DNA of 64,000 nt from Erwinia sp. SLM-02 (GCF_037450285.1 NZ_JAQISN010000003.1:186001-250000), one strand, 5' to 3'; shown: positions 25,465-34,410, counted from the stretch's first letter. Translations and numbers: made by a program. The notes: generated by a model not told the origin, from the sequence alone.

Positions 25465-25777
25465 GCAACGCGGAAATCAGAAAGCAGGCTGGTTGTACCC
25501 CCGAGCGGGTAATCCGCAGCGCTGAACGGAGAGAGGAAGCCAGGACTCTCCTCTCATTCAGGCAACGCGGAAATCAGAAAGCAGGCTGTCTGTGCCCCCG
25601 GGCGGATAATCCACAGCGCTGAACGAAGAGAGGAAGCCAGGATTCTCTTTTTATTCAGGCAACGCGGAAATCAGAAAGCGGGCTGGTTGCGCCCCCGAGC
25701 GGGCAATCCACAGCGCTGAATGGAGAGAGGAAGCCAGGATTCTTCTTTCATTCAGGCAACGCGGAAATCAGAAAGCG
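25465..25777 (-). repeat. Tandem 97-bp partial units next to copy B3
   Basis: Units begin at 25465, 25562, 25659 and 25756 (exact 97-bp period), each starting GCAACGCGGAAATCAGAAAG. They contain the outer arm (GGTTGTRCCCCCGAGCGGG), the CAGCGCTGAACGGAGAGAGG block and GCCAGGA.TCT. The fourth unit runs into full element B3. The same unit type, with a 96-bp period, stands beside B2. Confidence 0.87.
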
Positions 25778-25970
25778 GGCTGGTTGCGCTCCCGGGCGGG
25801 CAATCCACAGCGCTGAATGGAGAGAGGAAGCCAGGATTCGGCCACAGGGAAGTGGCCGAAAGGCCCAGCCGCGCAGGACGCGCGTCTGGGCCGGTCCGTG
25901 AGGCTGACGACCGAAGTGAAGGCACCGCGCAGCGGCGCGAGGACCAGCCCGCTCGGGGGCACAACCAGCC
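25778..25970 (-). repeat. Palindromic intergenic element, copy B3 (193 bp)
   Basis: B-type core with outer arms GGCTGGTTG... and ...CAACCAGCC. Relative to B1 (GGCGGG/CCCGCC) both arms have changed together. The inner hairpin is TTCGGCCAC-AGGGAA-GTGGCCGAA at 25837-25860, a third paired version with the same loop. It lies between the convergent frlD-like and sorE genes. Confidence 0.83.
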
Positions 25971-26014
25971 AGCTCCAACTCCTGACTTTGCAAACGACCC
26001 GGAACAAGTGCCAA

Positions 26015-26100
26015 TCTTGGCCGGTCCGACAGGCTGACGACCGAAGTGAAGGCACCGCGCAGCGGCGAGAGGACCAGCCCGCTCGGGGGCACAACCCGCC
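26015..26100 (-). repeat. Half element duplicated from B3
   Basis: The right half of B3 is repeated 130 bases on: GGCCGGTCCGACAGGCTGAC, then ACCGCGCAGCGGCGAGAGGA and the closing arm CTCGGGGGCACAACCCGCC. The left half is missing. Confidence 0.78.
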
Positions 26101-26156
26101 AGCGCCCCCCGTTCATGCAGACAGTGAAACACTCATCCAGCCCGCTATACTAGCCA

Positions 26157-27386
26157 TCACTCCACACGAATATCCTCAGCGTGCGCCAGTAAATACTCCT
26201 CCGCCTCGCCGGACCAGATCCCGTGGTGGCGCTCCAGAATCGCCGCCAGCTCAGGATCGGCGATCTTACCCAGCGGCGTCAGCGGCAGCGACTTACCGGT
26301 GTACACCAGCTTTTTCCCGCCGCCCACGGCAGGCAAATCCAGCGTGGTTTCCCCTGCCGCATTCAGCCCCAGAATATGGGTGACGATCTTCGCGGCGTTG
26401 ACTTTTTTCGCCTGCATCAGCTCAACGGCGGCACGCATATCGTCGGTATTGCCGCCGGAAGTCCCAACGTAATGGGTAAAGGCATAGTGCACGTCGTAGA
26501 AGTTTACCGGCGCGCTGAACGCTTTATCCTGCGGGCCTGCGAAGAAATTGACGCAGCCGTCCGGGGCGAGCAGCGAAGAGGAAAGGGTCAGCAGATGCTC
26601 TTTAGGAACGAAAACGAAAATATCGTCGAAGCCCTTGCCGTCGGTCAGCGCCATCAGCGTATCGTAGTCGGCTTCGTTACCGTCGATATAATGCAGTTCG
26701 GTCTGCGGCTCCGAATGATAGTGCTGACGCGCGTAGCTCATTTTCGGCTTATTGGTGTCGGTGATGACCAGCAGCGACGGGTTGACAGGGCCGTGCAGCG
26801 CATAGTCGATAGCCAGCAGTCCCATCGGACCGGTACCGCCGAGGATCAGCGTGCGGCCCTGCGGACGAATGCCCATCACGTGGTTGTAGGTGCCTTCCTG
26901 CAGATGATAGTTGGCGTTAAACGCGCCGATCACGCAGGAAAGCGGTTCAACCATCGATCCCTCAAACCAGGTATCGCCCTCCCAGGACAGCAGGCAGTCC
27001 TGCTCCATCACCTCGTTGGGGATCACCACGTGGGTAGCGCCACCGCCGATCCACGGGAACGAGTAGCCCGGGCAGTCGGGGCGATCCGGCAGCTGCAGAT
27101 TCGCCTGGATCACGTAGCGCTGCCCGGCCTGGAATTTGTGCTGCCACTTCTTGCCGACCGCAAGGATCTCGCCGCAGAACTCGTGGCCGATAATGATCGG
27201 ATTGGTGGCCACGTCGTCCGGCACTTTTTTGTGGTCCGCGCCCAGATTGGCCTCTTTCCAGGAGGAGAGGCACAGGCTGTCGGTCACCACGCGGGCCAGT
27301 ATTTCATCGTCCTGCATCTCCGGCAGCGCGAAGGTTTCCAGGCGCAGATCGCGTTTGCCGTACAGGCGTAAAGCTGTTGTTTTCAT
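26157..27386 (-). CDS. sorE: L-sorbose-1-phosphate reductase SorE
   Basis: Zinc-type medium-chain dehydrogenase, 409 aa, which reduces L-sorbose-1-phosphate to D-glucitol-6-phosphate. It has NPIIIGHEFCGEILAVGKKW (GHE motif, about residues 63-82) and the cofactor motif LILGGTGPMGLLAIDYAL near 185. The ATG at 27386 (MKTTALRLYG) is preferred to the open extension at 27398. It is the last gene of a complete sorCDFBAME operon. Confidence 0.88.
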   Translation of the reverse strand: MKTTALRLYGKRDLRLETFALPEMQDDEILARVVTDSLCLSSWKEANLGADHKKVPDDVATNPIIIGHEFCGEILAVGKKWQHKFQAGQRYVIQANLQLPDRPDCPGYSFPWIGGGATHVVIPNEVMEQDCLLSWEGDTWFEGSMVEPLSCVIGAFNANYHLQEGTYNHVMGIRPQGRTLILGGTGPMGLLAIDYALHGPVNPSLLVITDTNKPKMSYARQHYHSEPQTELHYIDGNEADYDTLMALTDGKGFDDIFVFVPKEHLLTLSSSLLAPDGCVNFFAGPQDKAFSAPVNFYDVHYAFTHYVGTSGGNTDDMRAAVELMQAKKVNAAKIVTHILGLNAAGETTLDLPAVGGGKKLVYTGKSLPLTPLGKIADPELAAILERHHGIWSGEAEEYLLAHAEDIRVE

Positions 27387-27435
27387 AAACCACCTCATTG
27401 TTTAGTGTGCCCCGGCAGCGGCGCGGGGCGTAAAA

Positions 27436-28260
27436 TCAGGACAGGAAGCCCAGCGCGTTACCGATAATCCCTAAGCCAAACAGCGCGAAGATCAGCCACA
27501 CCGGGTTAATTTTTTTATTGAGCAGGCGTACCATCAGCAGCGTCAGGCCCAGCGCCAGCAGGCCGGGGCAGAGCTGATCGAGGATGTTCTGCACGGTGGT
27601 CGTCACGGTGCCGCCGTCCGGGCCGGGCGTTTGCGAGACGATGACCGGCACGCTGATGCTGGTCCATTTGGTCACCAGCACCCCCATCACAAACAGGCCG
27701 AGGATCGAGGCGCCTTCGGTCAGTTTTTGCAGCAGGTTACCGCCCATATCGCTGACGATATTGACCCCTTTGCGGAAGCCCCAGGTCAGGCCGTACCACT
27801 TCAGCGCCAGACGTACCGCATTGAAAATAAAGAAGAACATCAGCGGGCCGAGGATATTGCCGGACAGCGCCAGCGACGCACCCAGCGCGGCGGTAATTGG
27901 GCGCAGCGTGCCCCACACCAGCGGGTCGCCGACGCCCGCCAGCGGCCCCATCAGGCCCACTTTGATGCCGTTAATTGCCCCGTCATCGATATCTGCGCCG
28001 TTGGCACGCGCTTCTTCCATCGCCACCGTCACGCCAATCACCGGGCCACACACCGCTGGCGTGGTGTTGAAGAACACCAGATGGCGCTTCAGCGCGGCCA
28101 CCTGATCCTCCTTCAGCGGGTAAAGCCGCTTGATGGCGGGGACCATGTCGTAGCAGAAGCCCAGCCCGTGAATACGTTCGAAATTGAATGACGCCTGCTG
28201 CAGGTTAGAGCGCAGAAACATCTTAATCAGGTCGCCCTGGGTGATTTTTCTCTGTTCCAT
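27436..28260 (-). CDS. sorM: Sorbose PTS EIID component SorM
   Basis: Membrane EIID of the mannose family, 274 aa, recognisable by MEQRKITQGDLIKMFLRSNLQQASFNFERIHGLGFCYDMVPAIKRLYPLK and INGIKVGLMGPLAGVGDPLVWGTLRPI. The length matches my recollection of Klebsiella SorM. ATG at 28260 is used; another in-frame ATG at 28272 overlaps the sorA stop. Confidence 0.9.
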   Translation of the reverse strand: MEQRKITQGDLIKMFLRSNLQQASFNFERIHGLGFCYDMVPAIKRLYPLKEDQVAALKRHLVFFNTTPAVCGPVIGVTVAMEEARANGADIDDGAINGIKVGLMGPLAGVGDPLVWGTLRPITAALGASLALSGNILGPLMFFFIFNAVRLALKWYGLTWGFRKGVNIVSDMGGNLLQKLTEGASILGLFVMGVLVTKWTSISVPVIVSQTPGPDGGTVTTTVQNILDQLCPGLLALGLTLLMVRLLNKKINPVWLIFALFGLGIIGNALGFLS

Positions 28261-28271
28261 GGGGGTCACCA

Positions 28272-29069
28272 TCAGTCATCAAGCTGGTCGAGGGAGGAGG
28301 AAGAGGCGGTGGAGGCCTGAGGTTCGGCCTTGCGCCACTGCGGATTAAGCTGGATGTAGATCAGTGCGATGATCACACCGACGCCGCCGAAGGCCAGCAG
28401 GCTGAAATTGAGGTAGCCACCCGCCAGGAAGCCGAGGAAGAAGAAGGGCATCAGGTACTTCACGCCCATCATGCGCAGCACCATGGCGTAGCCGACCACC
28501 ACGATAAAGCCTCCGGCGATTTGCAGGCCGCGGGTGACGAATTCCGGAATGGCGTTCAGCATATTGCTGACCATGTCCGCGCTGACGAACATCGAAACGA
28601 TCAGCGCGGGAACCGCCACGCGCAGGGCCTGTACGCCCAGCGCAGAAACGTGCAGCAGATCTATCGTGCCGAAGCGTGCCTCTTCTGCGGCTTTATCCGC
28701 CGCGTGCTGGAACACCACGGTAATGGTGCGGGCGAGCACCGTCAGCACCTGGCCCGCCGCAGCGACCGGCAGCGCGATGGCGATACCGGTGGCGATGCTT
28801 TGGTGGCCGACAATCACCAGAATGGCGGAGATAATGCTGGCCAATGCGGAGTCAGGCGACTGCGCCGCGCCGACGTTCATCCAGCCCAGCGCAATAAGCT
28901 CCAGCGTACCGCCGAGCATAATCCCGGTTTTTAAATCCCCGAGGATTAAGCCAATAACGGTACAGGCAATTAACGGCCGGTGGGTCTGGAATTCATCCAG
29001 CACGCTGCCCATTCCGGCAATACAGGAAAAAATAAAAATAGCGATTATTTGTAGGGTACTTATTTCCAT
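28272..29069 (-). CDS. sorA: Sorbose PTS EIIC component SorA
   Basis: Polytopic EIIC channel, 265 aa, MEISTLQIIAIFIFSCIAGMGSVLDEFQTHRPLIACTVIGLILGDLKTGIMLGGTLELIALGWMNVGAAQSPDSALASI, nearly the Klebsiella SorA sequence as I remember it. GGTG precedes the ATG at 29069; an ATG at 29081 is less well placed. The Ser/Ala-rich C-terminal tail ends in LDQLDD. Confidence 0.9.
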   Translation of the reverse strand: MEISTLQIIAIFIFSCIAGMGSVLDEFQTHRPLIACTVIGLILGDLKTGIMLGGTLELIALGWMNVGAAQSPDSALASIISAILVIVGHQSIATGIAIALPVAAAGQVLTVLARTITVVFQHAADKAAEEARFGTIDLLHVSALGVQALRVAVPALIVSMFVSADMVSNMLNAIPEFVTRGLQIAGGFIVVVGYAMVLRMMGVKYLMPFFFLGFLAGGYLNFSLLAFGGVGVIIALIYIQLNPQWRKAEPQASTASSSSLDQLDD

Positions 29070-29134
29070 CGTTTTCACCATTGAAATATGACGGTACCTG
29101 CCTGTGACGGCATAGTTACAGGCGCTGTTGTTTT

Positions 29135-29629
29135 TTATTCTGTGGCAGCGTGTTCTTTAATTTTGTCGAGAATATTTACCGACGGGTCGGAAGCCACCAC
29201 GCGTAAATCCAGTTTTACGCCCAGTATATCCAGCTCGGTGAAAGCCTGAATATCGCCTTCGTCGAGAGAAACGGCCTTGGTTAATTGTGTTTTTCCCGGT
29301 CGCCATGCCATGCCGCCAATATTCAGGGTGGCAATATTAACGCCCTGTTTAACCATTGCCAGTACGTCCTGCGGATTGGTGAATAAATAAAATACCGTTT
29401 CGTCTTTATATTGCGGGTTATGATAAACCGCGACGGCCTTTTCGATATTCACCACGTTAACTTTCATGCCCGGCGGTGCGGCCTGGCGCAGCAGCGTGCG
29501 GCGTATTTCATCGTTATACACATCGTCATTGCAGATAATAATGCGCTGGGCGTTGGCCACTTTTGACCAGACGGTGGTGACCTGGCCGTGGATCAGGCGG
29601 TCATCAATGCGGGCGAGCGTAATGTTCAT
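29135..29629 (-). CDS. sorB: Sorbose PTS EIIB component SorB
   Basis: Cytoplasmic EIIB, 164 aa, with the phosphorylation site RIDDRLIHGQVTTVW at residues 7-21. It accepts phosphate from SorF and transfers it to L-sorbose at C1 during uptake. Its start overlaps the sorF stop by one base. Confidence 0.9.
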   Translation of the reverse strand: MNITLARIDDRLIHGQVTTVWSKVANAQRIIICNDDVYNDEIRRTLLRQAAPPGMKVNVVNIEKAVAVYHNPQYKDETVFYLFTNPQDVLAMVKQGVNIATLNIGGMAWRPGKTQLTKAVSLDEGDIQAFTELDILGVKLDLRVVASDPSVNILDKIKEHAATE

Positions 29630-30036
29630 TATAAATCCTCCTCAACGGTTTCCGGCTGCTGCCAGACCACGCAGCACTGGCTGGCAACGGCGGTCAGGTG
29701 TTCACACAGCGCATCTACAGGCAGTGCATCCTGGTTATCCACCACCTCCAGCGCCAGCGGTAGCGACAGGCCGCTGATCACCCGCAGCCGGGGGTTGTGC
29801 ATAGCCAGCGCCGCCGCCGCATTCCACGGGCTGCCGCACTGGAGATCGACGGCAATAAGCCATTCCTCATCAATGTGAGCACTGACTAACTTTTCTAACT
29901 TAACGGTGATATCTCCGGCGTTTTCCCCCGGAACAAACTCCACGGCGGTGACGTTCACTTCGCCATATACCATTCGTACCGAATCCAGTACGGCGCAGGC
30001 CAGCTGGCCGTGGGCGCAAAAAATAACATTGACCAT
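29629..30036 (-). CDS. sorF: Sorbose PTS EIIA component SorF
   Basis: EIIA-Man-type protein, 135 aa, with the active histidine in NVIFCAHGQLACAVLDSV near residue 9. It begins 11 bases after sorD. In E. coli ManX the A and B domains are fused; here, as in other sor operons, they are separate genes. Confidence 0.88.
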   Translation of the reverse strand: MVNVIFCAHGQLACAVLDSVRMVYGEVNVTAVEFVPGENAGDITVKLEKLVSAHIDEEWLIAVDLQCGSPWNAAAALAMHNPRLRVISGLSLPLALEVVDNQDALPVDALCEHLTAVASQCCVVWQQPETVEEDL

Positions 30037-30047
30037 ATTTCCTCCCC

Positions 30048-30854
30048 TTAGCCGCGCGTTTTCCCACCGGCGATGTTAGTGGTCACTCCGGTTATATAGC
30101 TAGCGCGCTCTGAAAGCAGGTAACAGGTGAAGTCCGCCACCTCGCTCAGGCGGCCGGAGCGGCCAATTGGGATCGCGTTTTTGCTGTAGCCGTCGCGCAG
30201 CTGCTCCACGGTGATACCGCGGGTCCACGCCAGCGCCTCTTCGTATTCCGGAGTACGCAGTCCGGTTTTTTCCAGAATGCCCGGCGCAACGCCCACCACG
30301 CGGATACCGTGTTTACCCAGCTCCTTTGCCCATGAACGGGTAAAGCTGTTCAGCGCCGCCTTGGTTGCCGCATAGCAGCTCTGGCCTTCCGATCCTTCCA
30401 GCCCGCTTTCGGATGAGACGTTAACAATCACCCCTTCACGCTGTTTAACCATCTGTCGGGCCACGGCCTGCGACATTAAAAACACGCCTTTTTGATTAAT
30501 ATTGACCATCTTCTCGAAGGCGGCTTCATTCAGTTCATAACGGCCTGCCGGTGCTTTTTCATCGACCAGCAGGCGGGGGAAATTCACGCCGGCGTTATTG
30601 ACCAGGCCGTCGATTCGGCCAAACTGTTGAATGATATTTTCCACGCTTTGATTAACGTCAGCCGCGCTGGAAATATCGGTGGGCCAGAAGTGATAATTTT
30701 CACCGTTATGGTGTTTATCGCCGCCGTGGATATCGGTCATCTGTACCCTGGCTCCCTGTTCTAATAGCTCGTCAACAATCGACAGGCCAATTCCCGATGC
30801 GCCACCGGTGACGATAATTATTTTCCCTTCCAGGTTTAACCATGTTTTCATCAT
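30048..30854 (-). CDS. sorD: Sorbitol-6-phosphate 2-dehydrogenase SorD
   Basis: Short-chain dehydrogenase, 268 aa, oxidising D-glucitol-6-phosphate to fructose-6-phosphate. It has the NAD motif VTGGASGIGLSIVDELL, NNAGVN and the catalytic S...YxxxK (NVSSESGLEGSEGQSCYAATKAALNSF). Two adjacent ATG codons (30854, 30851) are possible starts. It is the first enzyme gene after the regulator sorC. Confidence 0.9.
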   Translation of the reverse strand: MMKTWLNLEGKIIIVTGGASGIGLSIVDELLEQGARVQMTDIHGGDKHHNGENYHFWPTDISSAADVNQSVENIIQQFGRIDGLVNNAGVNFPRLLVDEKAPAGRYELNEAAFEKMVNINQKGVFLMSQAVARQMVKQREGVIVNVSSESGLEGSEGQSCYAATKAALNSFTRSWAKELGKHGIRVVGVAPGILEKTGLRTPEYEEALAWTRGITVEQLRDGYSKNAIPIGRSGRLSEVADFTCYLLSERASYITGVTTNIAGGKTRG

Positions 30855-30920
30855 AAGCCCCTTGGTTTTTGATAAAGGGATCCCCCGCAGAATAATCCGC
30901 GTGAAATCACATTGTTTTTT

Positions 30921-31868
30921 TTACTTCAGTAACGACTCGGCTGTTTCTTTATTAGTGATCAGACCGTTGATATATTTACCGTGCAGCGCACCCAGGATGC
31001 CGGCGTATTTTGCTTCTCCCATCGCGATACCGATGCAGTAGCGGGCCTGCTTCAGCCTGGTCATGTTTATCGACAGGGTTTTTTCACTCATATTGGTTTC
31101 CACCCTTTCCCCTTCGATATCGTAAAAGCGTGAACAGATATCGCCGACCACGCAGCGGGCGTTAAGATCGTCACTCTCTTCGCTGCCGTAAAAGGCGTGC
31201 CAGTTGGCCCCGTCGCGAATCGCCGGGGAGCCAATCCCTACCAGCGCCACGTCCAGATTGTCCCAGTAGGATGAGATGGTTTTGAAATGTTCTGACTGCA
31301 TGATGCCGTTACGAATCAGCGTGTTGTCCAGCAGCGCCGGGAAATCTGCCAGGTGCGATTCTGCCTTAAACTTCGCGGCGGCGTCGTAGGTCAGGGTGTT
31401 CACGTGATAGCGGCTTTCCAGCTTGCCGGACGGGCCGCCGATAATCGGCACGCAAATCGTATGCCGCGACTGGCCCGCCTGCGGCAGATTGTCGACCAGC
31501 GCACGTAAAGCCCGGCCCCAGGAAAATCCGACGATATCGCCCGGTTCCAGCAGCCGGTCGACCAGCTGTGCGCCGTGCTGGCCCATCATATTCAGCTGAT
31601 CGTCTTCCAGCAGGGAATCACAGGAGGCGACCACCACTTCCTTCAGGCCGAATTTCTGTTTGAGCTGCTGCTCCAGCCACAGGTTTTCGTTGCAGTCGTA
31701 GTTGATGGCAATCGTCACGATGCCCTGCTCGCGGCCGCGCTTCAGCAGGCGGCTGATTGTGGTGCGGTAGATCCCCAGTTCGCGGGCAATCTGCGCCTGC
31801 GTCATATCCTGCTCGTAATAGAGCTGGGCTATTTTCACAATCAGGCGGATATCGTCGCTGGTTTCCAT
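30921..31868 (-). CDS. sorC: SorC-family transcriptional regulator of the sorbose operon
   Basis: 315-aa regulator with an N-terminal HTH (EQDMTQAQIARELGIYRTTISRLLKRGREQGIV, about 20-52) and the C-terminal sugar-binding domain of the SorC/DeoR group (GDIVGFSWGRALRALVDNLP; VALVGIGSPAIRDG; GAKYAGI-like end). It normally both represses and, with sorbose, activates the operon. ATG at 31868 gives the family length. Four GCACNTTTGTG sites lie upstream. Confidence 0.9.
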   Translation of the reverse strand: METSDDIRLIVKIAQLYYEQDMTQAQIARELGIYRTTISRLLKRGREQGIVTIAINYDCNENLWLEQQLKQKFGLKEVVVASCDSLLEDDQLNMMGQHGAQLVDRLLEPGDIVGFSWGRALRALVDNLPQAGQSRHTICVPIIGGPSGKLESRYHVNTLTYDAAAKFKAESHLADFPALLDNTLIRNGIMQSEHFKTISSYWDNLDVALVGIGSPAIRDGANWHAFYGSEESDDLNARCVVGDICSRFYDIEGERVETNMSEKTLSINMTRLKQARYCIGIAMGEAKYAGILGALHGKYINGLITNKETAESLLK

Positions 31869-31885
31869 CGTCGTCCTCGGGTTTC

Positions 31886-32118
31886 TGCACATTTGTGCAA
31901 ATCACTTTTTTGCTGTTCTGATCTGATATAACCCGATCAAAGAGTGACTTAAAAGTAATTTTCGCTTATTTCAGCCCGGTTTCGTGGTGGATTGTATTGC
32001 ACATTTGTCTATTGAAATGGCGTCTGGCGGCACGTTTGTGCAGTAGTCGCTAATTGATTGATTCTGTTATTTTTTAGCGGACATGTTTGCAGCCGGTGGA
32101 GGCAGGCACTTTTGTGTA
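31886..32118. promoter_or_regulatory. SorC-box candidates (four copies)
   Basis: The motif GCACNTTTGTG recurs at 31886-31899 (TGCACATTTGTGCA, a dyad), 31998-32011, 32029-32042 and 32105-32118 (GGCACTTTTGTGTA) in the otherwise gene-free space upstream of sorC. The pattern suits a multisite SorC operator; the left-most copy lies 18 bases before the sorC start. Confidence 0.5.
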
Positions 32119-32207
32119 GAAAGTCGTAATGGATCACATTTAGTTCGGCAGGTAATGGTTCTGGCAAGTTCCTCGCCATTTCAGGCGCTACGCCTGCGCT
32201 CACTTTG

Positions 32208-32306
32208 TACAGCCTATGGGCTGTTTATGCTGATTACAGCTTATAAGTTGTATTTTGCATTAACAGCTTATCGGGTGTAAAGTGGCCTGGTCGCTTATAG
32301 TTTGTA
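32208..32306. promoter_or_regulatory. Four-copy operator array upstream of hipBA
   Basis: 18-bp dyad sites start at 32208, 32235, 32262 and 32289, an exact 27-bp period. They read TACAGCCTATGGGCTGTT, TACAGCTTATAAGTTGTA, AACAGCTTATCGGGTGTA and GGTCGCTTATAGTTTGTA. The last ends 27 bases before hipB. They are the obvious candidates for HipB binding and autoregulation. Confidence 0.65.
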
Positions 32307-32333
32307 CAGATTTAGAATGAGGGTCGAAACTCT

Positions 32334-32630
32334 ATGAATACTGTTTATCCGTTGAAGACCCTGAATCAGCTGAGGCCGCTGCTGGTTGGTTTCCGTAAGG
32401 AAAAAGGGATGACGCAGAAGGATGTGTCAGAAAGGTTGGGTGTAACACAGCAAACCTATGCCCGCCTGGAAGCCAATCCTGCCAGCGCCAGCATCGAACG
32501 TCTGTATAAGGTGTTTACTGTGCTGGGCATTGAAATGGTGCTCTCTGCCGGACCTTATTCGCCGATGGTCACCGCTGTGAAGGAGCCAATGGAAGAAGGC
32601 TATTCGCCTGCCAGACAGGAGAAATGGTGA
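32334..32630 (+). CDS. hipB: HipB-type antitoxin, XRE family
   Basis: 98-aa helix-turn-helix protein (LLVGFRKEKGMTQKDVSERLGVTQQTYARLEANPASASIERLYKVFTVLGIEMVLS), the typical HipB core with a beta-strand dimer tail and a C-terminal extension ending in KW. It neutralises HipA and represses the operon through upstream operators. It is 4 bases from hipA. E. coli HipB is slightly shorter (88 aa). Confidence 0.85.
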   Translation: MNTVYPLKTLNQLRPLLVGFRKEKGMTQKDVSERLGVTQQTYARLEANPASASIERLYKVFTVLGIEMVLSAGPYSPMVTAVKEPMEEGYSPARQEKW

Positions 32631-32634
32631 AACT

Positions 32635-33960
32635 ATGCGGCGTACTCAGCAGCGTTTAGCTATCTGGATGAACGGCATTCATGTGGGGTTCTGGGAAAAG
32701 GTCAGGGGAGAGGATCGGCTGGAATATCTGCCTGAGTGGATTGATGACGAGTTGGGCAGGCCCCTGTCGCTTTCACTGCCTTTCACGCCGGGTAATCAAC
32801 CCTGGCGTGGCAGTATTGTACGCGACTATTTTGATAATTTGCTGCCTGATAGCGAAGGGATCCGCAGGCGTTTAGCGATGCGTTATCAGGCTGAAAGTCT
32901 TGAGCCTTTCGATCTTCTGGCTGAGCTGGGAAGGGACTGTGTTGGTGCGATACAGTTACTGAATGCAGGTGAGCATCCCAGTCATTTATTCTCAGTGAAC
33001 TGCCGCCCGCTTTCTGAAGCTGAAGTTGCCGCTGTACTGCGCGATACCACGACAGGGTTGCCAGGACGGCAGTCTGAACCTGGCGATTTGCGTTTATCTA
33101 TCGCCGGTGCTCAGGAAAAAACGGCCCTTCTTTGGCAGAATGGGCAGTGGTGCCTGCCTGAAGGCAACACACCGACCACCCATATATTCAAGCTGCCACT
33201 AGGGCTGGTCGGCAATATGCAGGCAGACATGAGTACCTCTGTGGAAAATGAATGGCTGTGCTCTCTGATCCTTGAAAGTTATGGTATTCCTGTCGCAAAA
33301 ACGCATATTGCGCAGTTTGAAGAGCAGAAAGTGTTGAGCGTTGAGCGCTTTGACCGGAGGTGGTCGCAGGATCGTCAATGGATCGTTCGTCTACCCCAGG
33401 AGGATCTGTGCCAGGCCCTGGGGGTTTCACCGCTGAAGAAATATCAGGCGGATGGCGGTCCGGGAATTTCCGATATTATGGCCATCCTGAATCATTCAGA
33501 GCGGGCGGCGCGTGACAGGGAACAGTTCTTTAAAGTGCAGATTATTTTCTGGCTACTGGCTGCGACGGATGGGCATGCAAAGAATTTCAGCATTACGCTT
33601 GAACCGCAAAACAAATATGAGCTGACGCCTCTTTATGATGTTCTATCCGCATGGCCGGTGATCGGCACGGCACGGGGTCAGCTTGCCTGGAGGAAATGTA
33701 AGCTGGCCATGGCTGTTCGCGGTAGCAGTAACTATTACGAACTTTTTCGGATCCAGCGGCGACACTGGCTTAATCATGGAGAATTAGTTGGGCTGGATAG
33801 CCAATACATTGACTCTATGATCGATGAACTTATCGGAATAACGCCGGAAGTGATTGAAAAAGTGACCGCTTTGTTGCCAGGCTCATTTCCTGCTGAAATC
33901 GCCGAGGCTATTTTTGTGGGTATGCGACAGCAGTGCGAAAGACTGGCCCAGGACACATAA
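32635..33960 (+). CDS. hipA: HipA-type serine/threonine kinase toxin
   Basis: 441 aa, the length of E. coli HipA, which phosphorylates glutamyl-tRNA synthetase and causes dormancy. Visible parts: the N-subdomain (MNGIHVGFWEK ... LSLPFTP), the Ser-loop/P-loop LSIAGAQEKTALL, the catalytic LLAATDGHAKNFSI (Asp and Asn) and the Mg2+ motif YDVLSAWP. No break is seen, so the toxin is probably active with its antitoxin. The partner genes sit between the sor operon and an unrelated minus-strand gene, as an inserted module would. Confidence 0.88.
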   Translation: MRRTQQRLAIWMNGIHVGFWEKVRGEDRLEYLPEWIDDELGRPLSLSLPFTPGNQPWRGSIVRDYFDNLLPDSEGIRRRLAMRYQAESLEPFDLLAELGRDCVGAIQLLNAGEHPSHLFSVNCRPLSEAEVAAVLRDTTTGLPGRQSEPGDLRLSIAGAQEKTALLWQNGQWCLPEGNTPTTHIFKLPLGLVGNMQADMSTSVENEWLCSLILESYGIPVAKTHIAQFEEQKVLSVERFDRRWSQDRQWIVRLPQEDLCQALGVSPLKKYQADGGPGISDIMAILNHSERAARDREQFFKVQIIFWLLAATDGHAKNFSITLEPQNKYELTPLYDVLSAWPVIGTARGQLAWRKCKLAMAVRGSSNYYELFRIQRRHWLNHGELVGLDSQYIDSMIDELIGITPEVIEKVTALLPGSFPAEIAEAIFVGMRQQCERLAQDT

Positions 33961-33972
33961 AATCGGACGCGC

Positions 33973-34410
33973 TCACAGTAAATCCATCTGCCCGCCATCT
34001 TCCTGCGGTTTTTTAGCGATTTTCACCGTTTTCCTGATTTTTTCCGGCGGAGCAGGCCGCTGCATTTCATCGTTAATCCAGTGCAGGATCACCTCACACA
34101 CCCACTGCTGCTGCCGTTCGCTCATCGGCTGATGTGCCGGGATATCATGCCATTTGCTCAGGCAGCCGCGGCAGCAGGTGGCGGTAGCGTGCTGGGCGAT
34201 AAACACCGGATGGCCGCGCATCGGCGTTTGTTTCCCATCGTTAGCGGGCTCGGCCGGGGCCAGCCGGGTGCGGACAAACTCAGCGGTATGCTCTTCGACC
34301 AGCGTCCGGCCTTTTTCCTGACAATAGCGATATTCCGCACTGCCTAAATGAAAGCGCTGGCGAAAGGGAGAGCGGGAAAGCCGCTGGAAGAGTTGATCGA
34401 TTGCAGGCAT
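33973..34410 (-). CDS. DUF4186 family protein
   Basis: 145-aa cytoplasmic protein of unknown function. The conserved block NDGKQTPMRGHPVFIAQHATATCCRGCLSKWHDIPAHQPMSERQQQWVCEVILHWI contains a CCxxC and histidines that look metal-binding. It ends 12 bases from hipA, tail to tail. The function cannot be inferred from the neighbours. Confidence 0.72.
   Translation of the reverse strand: MPAIDQLFQRLSRSPFRQRFHLGSAEYRYCQEKGRTLVEEHTAEFVRTRLAPAEPANDGKQTPMRGHPVFIAQHATATCCRGCLSKWHDIPAHQPMSERQQQWVCEVILHWINDEMQRPAPPEKIRKTVKIAKKPQEDGGQMDLL

Noticed and set aside
25748..26132. Minus-strand frames through elements B3 and its half copy
   Set aside because: Three overlapping frames give similar repeat-derived translations; this is a repeat effect, not a gene.
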